Shown here piece after piece: positions 1-8,527 of a DNA stretch of 64,000 bases (position 1 is its first letter; the number at the start of each line of letters is the position of its first letter). The position numbers were made by a program, and so were the translations under genes. The notes beneath the pieces were generated by a model, which saw only the letters and a program-made list of their open reading frames with translations, was not told where the DNA came from and did no database searches. Source of the stretch: Nocardioides marinus (GTDB lineage: Bacteria > Pseudomonadota > Alphaproteobacteria > Rhodobacterales > Rhodobacteraceae); NCBI GenBank assembly GCA_019801415.1, contig JAHVJD010000007.1:1-64000 (forward strand), in the 5' to 3' direction.

Positions 1-88
1 TAAGCGCCCCCACAGCGCCTTGGGATACCGGCCCCCTGCGCCAGAAACCATCGTCCCGATGGACCAAAGGCCAGTCATGCACTAACAA

Positions 89-1090
89 TCAAACCGGACC
101 AGTCGGATCAGGCTCCCCAGCGCCATGCTTCAGCACCGTCTGGCTGACGTAGTAGCGGTAGAGCCTGTCGCCCTTGCGAGTATGCGTCGGTGAGAACGCA
201 GCACCATCGGGACCGAACAGCAGCCCCTTCAGAAACGCGGGCGTATCGGCGCGCGTGCGGGCAGCGCGCTTGCGGGGGCTCTCTTTCAGGATCGAGTGGA
301 CTTTGTCCCAAACGGCGCGGTCTATGATCGCGTCGTGCTCGCCGGGATAGCTTTCGCCCTTATGGACCGCTTCGCCGATATAGGTGCGGTTGTTGAGCAT
401 GCGATAGATGAACTTCTTGTCCATCGGGTTGCCTTTTGGGGTCAGGATTCCCTTGGCAGCGGTTTCACGGGCCAGCTCCGTGCCAGAGCCAATTTTGATG
501 AACCGCTCGAATGCCCATCTCACATGGCCCGCGCGCTCCTCGTCGATGATTAGCTTCCGGTTTTCAATGCGATACCCGTAGGGCGGTACGCCGCCCATCC
601 ACATCCCCTTCCGGCGAGAGGCGGCGACCTTGTCGCGGATGCGTTCGGCCGTCACCTCGCGCTCGAACTGGGCAAACGAGAGCAGGATGTTCAGCGTCAG
701 TCGCCCCATGGACGTGGTTGTGTTGAACGACTGCGTCACCGAAACAAAGGTCACGTCATTGCGGTCGAACACCTCGACCAGCTTGGCAAAATCCGCCAGC
801 GAACGGCTGAGGCGGTCGATCTTGTAGACTACTACCACGTCAACCAGTCCGTCCTCAATGTCGGTAATCAATTGCTGCAGCCCCGGGCGTTTGAGCGTGC
901 CACCGGAAACGCCACCGTCATCGTATTCATCGCGGACAAGCACCCAGCCTTCGGACCGCTGGCTAGCGATATATGCCTCGCAGGCCTCGCGTTGCGCATG
1001 CAGGCTGTTGAATTCCTGCTCGAGTCCCTCCTCCGAGGACTTTCGCGTGTAGATCGCGCAGCGCAGTTTCCGGATAATCGGCTTGGTCAT
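89..1090 (-). CDS. Serine recombinase, C-terminally shortened
   Basis: DNA recombinase of the large serine family, which cuts and rejoins att sites of mobile elements. The start ATG overlaps the DUF2924 stop (ATGA), giving 333 aa. The N-terminal resolvase domain shows the YTRKS active-site motif with the likely catalytic Ser18, followed by an intact VYKIDRLSRS segment; a recombinase domain (GVPPYGYR, then NNRTYIGEAVHKG) follows. The family is usually 500 aa or more, with a zinc-binding/coiled-coil C-terminus. Here the reading ends just after LYRYYVSQTVLKHG with a short unrelated tail, so the C-terminal part is missing through truncation or frameshift. The gene is last in a same-strand set with DUF2924, small ORFs, a winged-helix protein and a primase-like protein. 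Activity is doubtful; family assignment is firm. Confidence 0.85.
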   Translation of the reverse strand: MTKPIIRKLRCAIYTRKSSEEGLEQEFNSLHAQREACEAYIASQRSEGWVLVRDEYDDGGVSGGTLKRPGLQQLITDIEDGLVDVVVVYKIDRLSRSLADFAKLVEVFDRNDVTFVSVTQSFNTTTSMGRLTLNILLSFAQFEREVTAERIRDKVAASRRKGMWMGGVPPYGYRIENRKLIIDEERAGHVRWAFERFIKIGSGTELARETAAKGILTPKGNPMDKKFIYRMLNNRTYIGEAVHKGESYPGEHDAIIDRAVWDKVHSILKESPRKRAARTRADTPAFLKGLLFGPDGAAFSPTHTRKGDRLYRYYVSQTVLKHGAGEPDPTGPV

Positions 1091-1539
1091 GCGCGCCTCC
1101 GGTGGTTTTTCAGGCCGAAGAACACCCATCCGTTCCATCGCGTCCCGGTGATGGCGCGGGCAACGGCAGAAAGCGATTTGTAAGGGCGGCCCTGCCAGTC
1201 GAAGCCGTCCGCGGTGACCGTGACAAGATGCTCGACACCCTGCCATTCACGGATCAACCGCGTGCCGACAATGGGCGTCATTTCAGCGCGGATACGGCTC
1301 TTCTTGCGATCGCCACCGTCCAGCTGTTCGCCAAGGGTTTCCAGTCGCTTGATAATTTCCGGTTTCAGTCCGCCGTAGGCCAGCTCCTGAATGCGGTAGG
1401 CCAGTCGGCTTTCGAGATAACGGCGATTGAATGGCGGCGGCTCGCTGTCAAACAATTCCCGCCATTGGTTCTTCAGTTCTAGTGTCGTGACAGTTTTCAG
1501 GGCCGCCAAACGCGCGGGGATTGGGTCCTGCATTGCCAT
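1087..1539 (-). CDS. DUF2924 family protein
   Basis: A 150-aa protein of the DUF2924 family, whose members sit directly upstream of serine recombinases in alphaproteobacterial integrated elements; the molecular role is unknown. Recognisable family segments are IPARLAALKT near the N-terminus, NRRYLESRLAYRIQELAYGG in the middle, and TADGFDWQGRPYKSLSAVAR near the C-terminus. The chosen start has an AGGAGG-like site 7 nt upstream and gives the usual family N-terminus. A longer in-frame form from 1614, also preceded by AGGAG, would add 25 residues and overlap the small upstream gene by ATGA. The stop overlaps the recombinase start, so the two are translationally coupled. Confidence 0.85.
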   Translation of the reverse strand: MAMQDPIPARLAALKTVTTLELKNQWRELFDSEPPPFNRRYLESRLAYRIQELAYGGLKPEIIKRLETLGEQLDGGDRKKSRIRAEMTPIVGTRLIREWQGVEHLVTVTADGFDWQGRPYKSLSAVARAITGTRWNGWVFFGLKNHRRRA

Positions 1540-1610
1540 GTGGTTTCCTCCTGAGCTGCGTGGTCCATGGACACTCAGATCGACCGCAAAGTGTAGATGT
1601 GGGCGGTCAT

Positions 1611-1778
1611 TCATGTGCTGTGTCTCCTAGATGCTGCTGGACTCTCCATTCTTTCCGGGCTTCGAATCCGAAGTCGGATCAAGCCGAGAGCGAGAAGGGC
1701 GCATAGTTCACGCCGCCGTTCCATCGGTGTTAGCATCGATGTAGGTACCGGGTTGGAGCCGAAAGTCACTTTTTCCAT
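1611..1778 (-). CDS. Small conserved-looking protein upstream of DUF2924
   Basis: A 55-aa ORF with a compact helical core (ERRRELCALLALGLIRLRIR) that resembles the short proteins often found just before DUF2924 in recombinase islands; function is unknown. Its TGA overlaps the ATG of the long DUF2924 form (ATGA), and an AGGAG site for that downstream ATG lies inside its last codons, which favours real translation and coupling. Its own ribosome binding site is weak (CAGG). Low hydrophobicity at the ends and no signal peptide suggest a cytoplasmic protein. Support comes only from coupling and family resemblance, so confidence is moderate. Confidence 0.5.
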   Translation of the reverse strand: MEKVTFGSNPVPTSMLTPMERRRELCALLALGLIRLRIRSPERMESPAASRRHST

Positions 1779-2266
1779 GAGGAACCTGCCAGGATTTCCG
1801 CCCAGCGCCGTTGCGCTGCAAGGAGTAGGCCGGGGCATGACCGTTGCGAAATGTCGTTCAAGGAGCATTTGTAGCGCGGCACATCAATTGAGCTCCAAGC
1901 AAGTGCCTCAAGAGTTCGTGCTTGATCATGACCGGGTGCGGACCATTCGCTAAAGGGTGCGTACCTGCGTACCCAAGGTGCGCACCCAAAATTTCTTCTT
2001 GGAACTGGCGAGTTCGTGCGCTTTCGCCCCCCGCATAGGGAAGTGCCACGGAAGGACCCAAAAGGCGGGCTGTGAGGCACTGCGCTCTGGATGCCATCTC
2101 CGGCCCCCATGCTTGAGGCGCTTTTTTCCGTGAAAGAGGAAGGCGCAATCGCAGTTTGGCAGTCCGCGCCGTCCTTTTCGGAAGTGTTCGCAGACCCAGG
2201 CGCACCAGCTTTTTGGGGGAACGCACCTTCTTTTTTCACGGCGCCTCCTTTTACGGTCTTGTTCAT
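1766..2266 (-). CDS. Possible ORF of the recombinase island
   Basis: A possible 166-aa ORF starting 20 nt after the winged-helix gene, with GGAGG 10 nt before its ATG. I do not recognise the protein. It is basic at the start (MNKTVKGGAVKKEG) and low in obvious structure after that, and a second frame is also open between 1858 and 2226, so the frame may be accidental. The best argument for it is position: it fills an otherwise empty gap in a tightly packed same-strand set. An alternative GTG start with its own AGGAGG lies eight codons in. Treat as doubtful. Confidence 0.25.
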   Translation of the reverse strand: MNKTVKGGAVKKEGAFPQKAGAPGSANTSEKDGADCQTAIAPSSFTEKSASSMGAGDGIQSAVPHSPPFGSFRGTSLCGGRKRTNSPVPRRNFGCAPWVRRYAPFSEWSAPGHDQARTLEALAWSSIDVPRYKCSLNDISQRSCPGLLLAAQRRWAEILAGSSWKK

Positions 2267-2286
2267 TTCCCTGTTTCCTCCCCTGT

Positions 2287-2634
2287 TTATTGGTTGATGG
2301 GGCGCAGGGCGGTTAGGCGCCGTTGATAGGGGGTGTGCCTCGCAGCTGCATGGGGTCCGTCTAAAGCCGGGAAGGTGTAAGACGACGAAATGCTTCCTCC
2401 GTGGCCGGGGTGACAGTGCCGCATACTGGATATGAGCTCTCGCTGTTCTAGCGCGCGCAACCCTTTGTTGATCGTGGACACCGAAACGCCCACCTCTTTG
2501 GCCAGAAGGGACTGGCTGGGGTAGCATCGGTAGTCCTTGTCGTTTCTGTGATAGGCTAGGCCGATCAGAATGAGCTTTGTCGTCGTGTTGAGATCGGTTT
2601 GCTCGAATGCCCATTGCATTGCCGAGTAAGACAT
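2287..2634 (-). CDS. Winged helix-turn-helix protein
   Basis: A 115-aa DNA-binding protein of the prophage/replication helix-turn-helix type. The first 80 residues carry a winged-helix fold: TTKLILIGLAYHRN, then the recognition region SLLAKEVGVSVSTINKGLRALEQRELI. The start is MSYSAMQWAFEQ, preceded by AGGAGACCAAAT. The C-terminus is short and basic. It lies between the Toprim protein (62 nt upstream) and the recombinase end of the element on the same strand, so it may control the element or assist its replication; which of the two cannot be told from sequence. Confidence 0.7.
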   Translation of the reverse strand: MSYSAMQWAFEQTDLNTTTKLILIGLAYHRNDKDYRCYPSQSLLAKEVGVSVSTINKGLRALEQRELISSMRHCHPGHGGSISSSYTFPALDGPHAAARHTPYQRRLTALRPINQ

Positions 2635-2696
2635 ATTTGGTCTCCTTTTCAGTGAAAGGGGAAAGACAGGTGAGGGGTGATGAGGCGAAAGCACTC

Positions 2697-3569
2697 TCAG
2701 GTCTGCGTTCGCAGGAGCACGTCGTTCCAATCCAGACCGGTCGGCGCGGCGTCGATCTCTACTTCCCATCCGAGGTCTGCTGCGCGCGCTTCCAGTGTGC
2801 GGGCGGCGGCGTGTCCTTCTCGGTCTCCGTCGGCTGCTATGATAAGCGTCTTAGGTTCGGGCGGGAGGTTCAGGCTGCTCATTGCCGCTGTGCCTAATGA
2901 GGCCCATGTCATCGCTGCGGGCGGCCTGCAGAACTGAAGATACGACAGGGCCGTCTCAATCCCCTCGGCAACGACCAAGGGGCCTCCACCGTACGAGAGA
3001 CTGACGTGTCCCCCTTCGGTGGTTCCCAGGCGCGCTTTTTGCAAGCCTTTGCCAATATCCGCTTTCCCATGCCCGTCAGGGCGGAGGAACGTCCGATTGA
3101 TCGAGAAGCCCGAGCCCCCGTCGATACGTGCGATCATGGCGGGCAGATTGCGACGCAGGGGACCAAGCCAAAGAGAAGGATGAAATCGCAAGCTGTCCGG
3201 ATAGGGTCCTTCCAGGCCGCGAGCCTCGCGGAGGTAGGTTTCTGCGGGCGTGCCAATAATTGAGCGGCCTTCGTGCCAGGCTTTCCTTGCGTAGTTATCG
3301 TAAGTGGGTTTCGGTAGGCGGCGGGCCGCATTGGACTGCGCCGATGAGGGATTTGAACGTTGCCAAGCGAGCCCGCAGGCAACCGCCAAATCCTTGAATG
3401 CGCAATTCGACTTCTTGCAATGCATCAGGAGGCGAAAGTCGCCGTCGCTGATCGTAAGCGCGTTGTGAGACTTGTCGGCATCCTGCTGGCAAACAGGGCA
3501 GGGGGCTGTGCCGTAACGACCGTACCATTTCCCGCCCAGCGCTTTTGTGATGTCTTGGGCCGTCCTCAT
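2697..3569 (-). CDS. Zinc-ribbon/Toprim primase-like protein
   Basis: A 290-aa protein with a primase-like layout. Residues 24-56 form a zinc ribbon (C24-x2-C27, then C51-x4-C56). A central region of about 110 residues follows, then a Toprim domain with the catalytic Glu in VVAEGIETALS (E202) and the DxD pair in IIAADGDREG (D247, D249). Such proteins are encoded by phages and integrative elements and are thought to prime or assist element DNA replication. No helicase domain is fused here, unlike longer relatives. The ATG overlaps the stop of a 66-codon upstream ORF (ATGA). Three 10-bp iterons lie about 250 bp upstream of the ATG, which may be linked to replication or control. Confidence 0.8.
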   Translation of the reverse strand: MRTAQDITKALGGKWYGRYGTAPCPVCQQDADKSHNALTISDGDFRLLMHCKKSNCAFKDLAVACGLAWQRSNPSSAQSNAARRLPKPTYDNYARKAWHEGRSIIGTPAETYLREARGLEGPYPDSLRFHPSLWLGPLRRNLPAMIARIDGGSGFSINRTFLRPDGHGKADIGKGLQKARLGTTEGGHVSLSYGGGPLVVAEGIETALSYLQFCRPPAAMTWASLGTAAMSSLNLPPEPKTLIIAADGDREGHAAARTLEARAADLGWEVEIDAAPTGLDWNDVLLRTQT

Positions 3570-3766
3570 GAGCGCACCTCGAAAGATGACCGGATGAGGG
3601 CGACCATGGGTCGAAGTGCTTTTCTGGCTAAGATCCGGTAACCCGGGCTGGAACGCTCCGGTCTTCGGCCTGTGTGTATTATCCTGCGACGAGCGGTGTT
3701 TCTTAGGCGTACCGTAATGGCGGTTGGAACCAAGTGGTCGGTTCGCAGTTGAAGGCTTGCATGCAT
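3566..3766 (-). CDS. Small basic protein, first gene of the recombinase island
   Basis: A 66-aa Arg-rich ORF (about one residue in five is Arg) with no recognised family. The start MHASLQLRTD has a good CAGGAG site 6 nt upstream, and its stop overlaps the start of the primase-like gene by ATGA, so it is probably translated and couples primase expression. It could be a small DNA-binding or leader protein; nothing in the sequence decides this. Confidence 0.5.
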   Translation of the reverse strand: MHASLQLRTDHLVPTAITVRLRNTARRRIIHTGRRPERSSPGYRILARKALRPMVALIRSSFEVRS

Positions 3767-3823
3767 GGTTTGCTCCTGTGTTTTGACGCAGGAGAAACTT
3801 GGCATCAGTTCTTCGAGGGCGCG

Positions 3824-3853
3824 TAGGCGGGCTTAGGCGCGAATAGGCGCGGA
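3824..3853. repeat. Three 10-bp direct repeats (iterons), TAGGCGSGNN
   Basis: TAGGCG occurs at 3824, 3834 and 3844, exactly one helical turn apart, as TAGGCGGGCT, TAGGCGCGAA and TAGGCGCGGA. They lie about 60 bp upstream of the first gene of the recombinase/primase island. The arrangement fits either an operator for a repressor of the element or replication iterons; the sequence does not decide. Confidence 0.6.
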
Positions 3854-4505
3854 ATAAGTGCTGTAGCGGCTCAAATTTTAATGCCTAAGCACGCCTTGAC
3901 ACTCGTTTGCTGCATTGCGCTGGGCGATTCTATGGGGGCTATTCAGATTTTCTTGCTGTTTCTTCTTCACCGGCGGCCTATCGGCGCAGTGCCGGGTGTG
4001 CCAAGGGCTTTTATTCCCGAGCACGGGAAAGCGACGATTAGCCAGACAGGAAGCAGGCGTTCTCCTGTGGACTGCGCGCTTTTGGTGCCGCTGGTGGTGA
4101 GCAGCTTTGGCTAGCTCAATTTCCATGGACAGGTGATCATGACGGTCTCCGCAGAGAGCGACTGATTGGCGCATATTTTGAATCAGGGGGACATGAACGT
4201 ATAGGCTAGCTCGTCACGGACCGCCAAATCGGTTCTCAGTAGGCTTTCGACAATCTCGCCAGCCTTGCCGATGGTTTTTTCTGTTCAAGGGCGTTGACCA
4301 GCTTGACGGTCTAGAAAAAGCGGACTTTTTGCGATGGTGCTCGATGGATCGCACGCCGGTGGCGGAAGCGAAAAGGCTTGTGCTCGTTCCCGATCTTCCG
4401 ATCAGGACAATACTATGTGTACCGTCAAGGAAGTCAGAGCGGTGCAGCAATGTCCGAATTCCGGGGAGCAGTAGACGAACTTCGCTCAGCCAGTGAGAGT
4501 AAGAA
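3854..4505. other. Intergenic region without a supported gene
   Basis: About 650 bp between the element and the catabolic operon. Short frames are open on both strands (for example 3878-4174 minus and 3881-4114 plus), but none has a convincing start site or recognisable protein. No tRNA, IS end or att duplication was seen. It may hold the promoter of the element on the minus strand and decayed sequence. Confidence 0.5.
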
Positions 4506-4539
4506 ATAATTCACCGCTCTGTTACACGCGGTGAATTAT
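4506..4539 (-). terminator. Hairpin terminator of the catabolic operon
   Basis: A perfect 12-bp inverted repeat (ATAATTCACCGC with GCGGTGAATTAT) around a 10-nt loop. Read on the minus strand it is followed by TTCTTACTC, and it begins 16 nt past the stop codon of the DapA-like gene. The position and trailing pyrimidines fit a rho-independent terminator, although the stem is AT-rich. Confidence 0.65.
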
Positions 4540-4554
4540 GTAGCCCGGCTGAAA

Positions 4555-5526
4555 TCAATGGGGCATAAGCTTAGAGCGCAAAAGAACTCTAGTTTCTTTC
4601 AGCAGGTCCTGGTCAATTGGAGACCCGGTGCCGCTCAAGTGTTTGGCGGCTCCCCCCCGCCTAATTACGTCCACGCCGCGATTGGCAAGCGCAAATGTGT
4701 TTTCGGACGGCCAGCGGCTTGCAATCTCGAAAAGGCTTTCAACGACCTCGGTCAGTGTACCACTTAAGGCTTGCGCCCGCTGCCTGTCCCCTTGTCGAAC
4801 GGCCCGCTCGATCTGCCGCAGTTCGGGGGCAAGGCCGTTCGCGGTGCTAAGCAGCCACCCGTCGTAGGGCCCCTCCGGCGCGATCCAACGGGCATAGTCA
4901 CCTTCGGCGCCGCGTAGCATGGTCACTTCTGACGCCCGCAGACTTTCTGAAATGACTGCGTCGGTTCCGCTGGTGTCCTTGAAGAAGGCGATGCGGCCGC
5001 TTTCAACTAGCTTGTCAAAGCTCTCTGCCGATAGGGAACATCCGGTGACCTGCGGCAGTTGGTAGACTGCCAGTGGCAGCGCGGTGGCCTCCATAACACG
5101 TTCGAAGTGCGAGAGGATGCGCTCCTGCGTCGCTTCCGGATCGACCGGCGGGCAGATGGTCAACGCGACGACCTCGCCTGACAATGGGCGCTTGCCGATC
5201 TGGCCCTCAATCCAGCGCGCCCGGGCCACCACCGCCTCAGTGTTCGGCTCAAGCACGCCGAGCATCAGCTTTTGCCCGCGCGGCATGTCTTCAGAGCGCA
5301 GAAGATCGAGCCAGTCGGCAAGCAACGCCTGCGGCATGGACCAGCCGTCGCCAGTGGTGCCGGCGATCAGCAATTGACGGACGTGCGGCGCGATCTGGGC
5401 GATGTGATCCGCGGCACACTCTGCGTCGAGGCGCGAGGGCGCGTCGGCTTGATAGTGGGTGAGGATGGGAACCCAGAGCGGATCTGCCATCGGCTTTTTT
5501 TGCGGCGTCGAGACGTTAGCCATCAT
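4555..5526 (-). CDS. DapA-family lyase/aldolase
   Basis: Member of the dihydrodipicolinate synthase/N-acetylneuraminate lyase family, class I lyases that use a Schiff-base lysine on 2-keto acids. The catalytic pair is visible: Tyr155 in AVYQLPQVTG and Lys183 in AFFKDTSG. The usual GTTGE loop reads GTTGDGWS, a conservative change. The chosen start (MMANVS) overlaps the TRAP permease gene by 11 nt; an internal Met13 is another option. As the last gene of a catabolic operon with two dehydratase-type enzymes and a TRAP-TAXI importer, it is more likely a 2-keto-3-deoxy-acid aldolase or dehydratase than a lysine-synthesis enzyme. The substrate is not known. Confidence 0.8.
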   Translation of the reverse strand: MMANVSTPQKKPMADPLWVPILTHYQADAPSRLDAECAADHIAQIAPHVRQLLIAGTTGDGWSMPQALLADWLDLLRSEDMPRGQKLMLGVLEPNTEAVVARARWIEGQIGKRPLSGEVVALTICPPVDPEATQERILSHFERVMEATALPLAVYQLPQVTGCSLSAESFDKLVESGRIAFFKDTSGTDAVISESLRASEVTMLRGAEGDYARWIAPEGPYDGWLLSTANGLAPELRQIERAVRQGDRQRAQALSGTLTEVVESLFEIASRWPSENTFALANRGVDVIRRGGAAKHLSGTGSPIDQDLLKETRVLLRSKLMPH

Positions 5527-7438
5527 AGGCGTGTGCTCCCCGGTTGGATTTTTCGATTTGGCGTGGGCTGCGCACCTTTTGCCAAGCGGCGATGCCGGCC
5601 AGGAGCGCGATGCCTGCCAGGTCGGTTTCCCAGCTACCTAGCAAAAGCAGCACTGCTGAGACCGCCAGCAGTCCCCGCTGCATCACGGTCAGCGCGCCGA
5701 TCAGCCAGCCCTGGACGCAGGCGGCGAGCGAAACGATGCCGATAATGGCGGTAGCCGCGGCCAGCACGATTTGAAGCGGATCACCGATCATCAGCAGCGC
5801 CGGATTGGCCACGATCACGAAGGGAGTGAGATAGGCCGCGGCGCCGAGACGCATCGCCGTGAAGCCTGTCGCCTGCAGCGACGTACCACCGGCAATGCTG
5901 GCCGCGGCATAGGCTGCGACCGCGATCGGCGGGGTGATTGCTGATAGGATCGCGTAGTAGAACACGAAGAAATGCGCGGCCAACGGTTGCACCCCCAGCT
6001 TGATCAGCGCCGGCGCCGCAAAAATCGCCACGATGGTATAGGCCGCCGCCGTAGGCAGGCCCATGCCCATGATGATGCAGCTGATCATGACCAAGATCAG
6101 GGTGATAGTTAGCTCTCCACCGCTGATCGACAGCAGCAGAGAGGTAAAGCGTAGACCGAGCCCGGTCAGTTCGATGGTGCTGATGATGAGTCCGGCGATG
6201 AACAGGGCGGCGGCGATCGGGGCGATGGTCCGTCCGCCGAATTCCAGCGCGTCTGAAATATCGCGTAGGGACATCCGGGTTCGCGGCCGCAGCTGCGCCA
6301 GCACGAAGGTGGTCAGCATCGCCCAATAGGCGGCGTTGAAGGGCGAATGCCGTTCCAGCAGCAGATAGATGATGACGGCCAGCGGCAGGAGCATATGAAT
6401 GTAGTCCAGTACCTCCTCGCGGGCACGCTGCACCAAAGACGGCTCCATCGCAGCTAGTCCCATGCGCAGAGCTTCGAGATGGACCATTAGGAAGACCGCA
6501 AAGAGATAGAGGATCGCCGGGATCAGTGCCGCTGACAGAACGCCGACGTAAGGCGTCGAAGTGAAATCGGCGATCAGGAAGGCGGCCGATCCCATGATGG
6601 GTGGCACCAGCTGGCCGCTGGAGGAGGCCACTGCCTCGACCGCGGCGGCAAAGCGCGGGTTGAAGCCGTTGCGGATCATCAGCGGGATTGTGAAACTGCC
6701 GGTGGCATAGACATTGGCCACCGCCGAGCCCGAGAGCGAGCCGAAAAGGCCGGAGGAAATAACCGCTGCCTTGCCGGGCCCGCCGCGCATCTTGCCGGTC
6801 AGCAGGGCGGAGAGATGCATGAACAGCTCGCCACCACGCGCCTTGTCGAGCACCGCGCCGAACATCACGAACATGAGCACGTAAGTTGCCGACAGGCCGG
6901 TGATCGAACCGTAGAGCCCGGCGGTGGTCAGGAAGCTGTGGTCGAGGAACCGCTCGGGCGTGATCGCGGGTTGTTGCAGCACGCCGGGGAAGTAAGGGCC
7001 GAAGAAAGCATGCAGGACAAAAACCGCCAGCATGATCGGCAGCGTCCAGCCGAGCGCCCGGCGGCAGGCTTCGACGACGAGAACCAGCATGAGAATGCCC
7101 ATGGCCCAGTCCAGCGGCTCGAGCGCGGTGATGTAGGGATAACGATCCTGCAGCCTGTCATGCTCGAGGTGGATGTAGGCGGCAGGCAGGATTGCCAGAA
7201 ACGCCAACCCGAAGTCGAGCCAGGGAATGCGGCCATCCTCGCGACCTAGAAAGGCGTTGTAGGCCAGGAATATCAGGGCCACGTACATCGACACGTGGGA
7301 CGAGCGGAACAGCATGACGCTCGGCGCGCCGAACTGGACTGCATAAAGATGGTAGGCGACGACGCAGAGCGCGAAAACCTTCAGGACAAGTCGTTGATTT
7401 CCAACGCCATCGCGTTGTCCGGTCACTTGGACGGTCAT
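5516..7438 (-). CDS. TRAP transporter permease, 4TM/12TM fusion
   Basis: A 640-aa inner-membrane protein in which the small (DctQ-like, 4 TM) and large (DctM-like, 12 TM) TRAP subunits are fused, the usual form for TRAP-TAXI systems. It imports organic acids using an ion gradient together with the periplasmic binding protein encoded just upstream. Hydrophobic segments run through the whole length; DctM hallmarks include GLFGSLSGSAVANVYATGSF and MGMGLPTAAAYTIVAIF. The start MTVQVTGQ has GGGAGGAACATAA before it. A GC-rich hairpin separates it from the binding-protein gene, and its end overlaps the DapA-like gene. Confidence 0.9.
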   Translation of the reverse strand: MTVQVTGQRDGVGNQRLVLKVFALCVVAYHLYAVQFGAPSVMLFRSSHVSMYVALIFLAYNAFLGREDGRIPWLDFGLAFLAILPAAYIHLEHDRLQDRYPYITALEPLDWAMGILMLVLVVEACRRALGWTLPIMLAVFVLHAFFGPYFPGVLQQPAITPERFLDHSFLTTAGLYGSITGLSATYVLMFVMFGAVLDKARGGELFMHLSALLTGKMRGGPGKAAVISSGLFGSLSGSAVANVYATGSFTIPLMIRNGFNPRFAAAVEAVASSSGQLVPPIMGSAAFLIADFTSTPYVGVLSAALIPAILYLFAVFLMVHLEALRMGLAAMEPSLVQRAREEVLDYIHMLLPLAVIIYLLLERHSPFNAAYWAMLTTFVLAQLRPRTRMSLRDISDALEFGGRTIAPIAAALFIAGLIISTIELTGLGLRFTSLLLSISGGELTITLILVMISCIIMGMGLPTAAAYTIVAIFAAPALIKLGVQPLAAHFFVFYYAILSAITPPIAVAAYAAASIAGGTSLQATGFTAMRLGAAAYLTPFVIVANPALLMIGDPLQIVLAAATAIIGIVSLAACVQGWLIGALTVMQRGLLAVSAVLLLLGSWETDLAGIALLAGIAAWQKVRSPRQIEKSNRGAHAYDG

Positions 7439-7484
7439 TTATGTTCCTCCCAGATGGTATCCGTGTCCTCACTCACGGATGGTC

Positions 7485-7508
7485 GGGCCCCGCCGTTTGG
7501 CGGAGCCC
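7485..7508 (-). promoter_or_regulatory. Hairpin between TAXI binding-protein and permease genes
   Basis: A 10-bp stem (one G-U pair on the minus-strand RNA) with a 4-nt loop begins 8 nt after the binding-protein stop and ends about 45 nt before the permease start. There is no T-run. A stem in this place would stabilise the upstream message or weaken read-through, giving more binding protein than permease. Confidence 0.55.
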
Positions 7509-7515
7509 GGAGCAA

Positions 7516-8502
7516 TTATTCGATCGCGCCGATTTCGCGGTAGAACCGTTCCGCGCCCGGGTGCAGAGGGATCTGCACACCTTTGGAGCCTGCCTGCGGG
7601 TCGAGGTTGCCATAGGAGGCATGCCCGGCCACGAGGTCTTCCTTCTTCTCGAAGAGCAGCTTGGTCATTTGATAGACGGTCTCTTCGGGCGTGTCGGAAT
7701 TGGTGAAGAAGACGACGCTTTGCAGCGTGGTCGGCAGATCCGCATCCTGGCCTTCGTAGGTGCCTGCCGGGATCACGGCCGGTGTATAGCCGTAGGTCTC
7801 CTTAAGGTACTGGATGGCCGCCTCGTCTTGGGGCAGCAGCGTGATGTTCTCGTCCGAGGCAAACTCGGCAAACAGCGGCTGGCCCAGCAGTTCGTCGTTC
7901 ATGAAGGCGTCGATATGACCGTCGCGCACCCGGTCGATGGCTTCACGGTAGGGGCTGTGGGTGATCGCGCCGCCGAATTCCTCGATCTTGTGGTAAGACG
8001 CTCCATGTGCCTCGAGCACCCGGCTGGCCGCCAGTTCGCCGCCGGTGCCGCGCGGGCCCGTGTCGATCTTGATGGGGATCTGCTTCTCGGCGATCTCACT
8101 CAGGCTCGAAATGCCCACGTCATCCTTGACGAAGGGGTGGATATAGGCGGTGATTTCGAGGTTCGCGATGGCGCGCAGGTTCTCCATCTTGTTGTCATAG
8201 GGGTCCTTGCCTTCGGAGGCGGCGAAGAGGTTGGTCGAATAGGACAGCCCAAACTGCGTGCTGCCGCCCGAGACCGCGATCGGGTTGGCGACGCCGCCGC
8301 CTGGAACGGTGTTGTAACGCAGTCCTTCGATTTCTTTCTGATAGGTTTCGAATAAGGTGGTCATCAGCACGAACCAGCCGCCGCCGATGGAACCTACCGA
8401 CACAGTTACATCTTTTTGTTCCACCGCCTGCGCAGGCATGACGCTGGACAGTAGCGCGACCGTCGACGCGACGGCGAGACCGGATTTGATGATGTCTTTC
8501 AT
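7516..8502 (-). CDS. TRAP transporter substrate-binding protein, TAXI family
   Basis: A 328-aa periplasmic binding protein that delivers a ligand to the fused permease. The start MKDIIKSGLAVAS is preceded by GGGAGGAAAAATC and opens a signal peptide ending near MPAQA-VEQ. Family features include VSVGSIGGGWFVLMTTLF near the mature N-terminus, VPGGGVANPIAVSGG, and DTGPRGTGGELAASRVL in the middle. TAXI proteins commonly bind dicarboxylates such as glutamate or 2-oxoglutarate, but the ligand here is open. The position inside the catabolic operon suggests that it captures the pathway substrate. Confidence 0.9.
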   Translation of the reverse strand: MKDIIKSGLAVASTVALLSSVMPAQAVEQKDVTVSVGSIGGGWFVLMTTLFETYQKEIEGLRYNTVPGGGVANPIAVSGGSTQFGLSYSTNLFAASEGKDPYDNKMENLRAIANLEITAYIHPFVKDDVGISSLSEIAEKQIPIKIDTGPRGTGGELAASRVLEAHGASYHKIEEFGGAITHSPYREAIDRVRDGHIDAFMNDELLGQPLFAEFASDENITLLPQDEAAIQYLKETYGYTPAVIPAGTYEGQDADLPTTLQSVVFFTNSDTPEETVYQMTKLLFEKKEDLVAGHASYGNLDPQAGSKGVQIPLHPGAERFYREIGAIE

Positions 8503-8527
8503 GATTTTTCCTCCCAGGGTTGATTGA

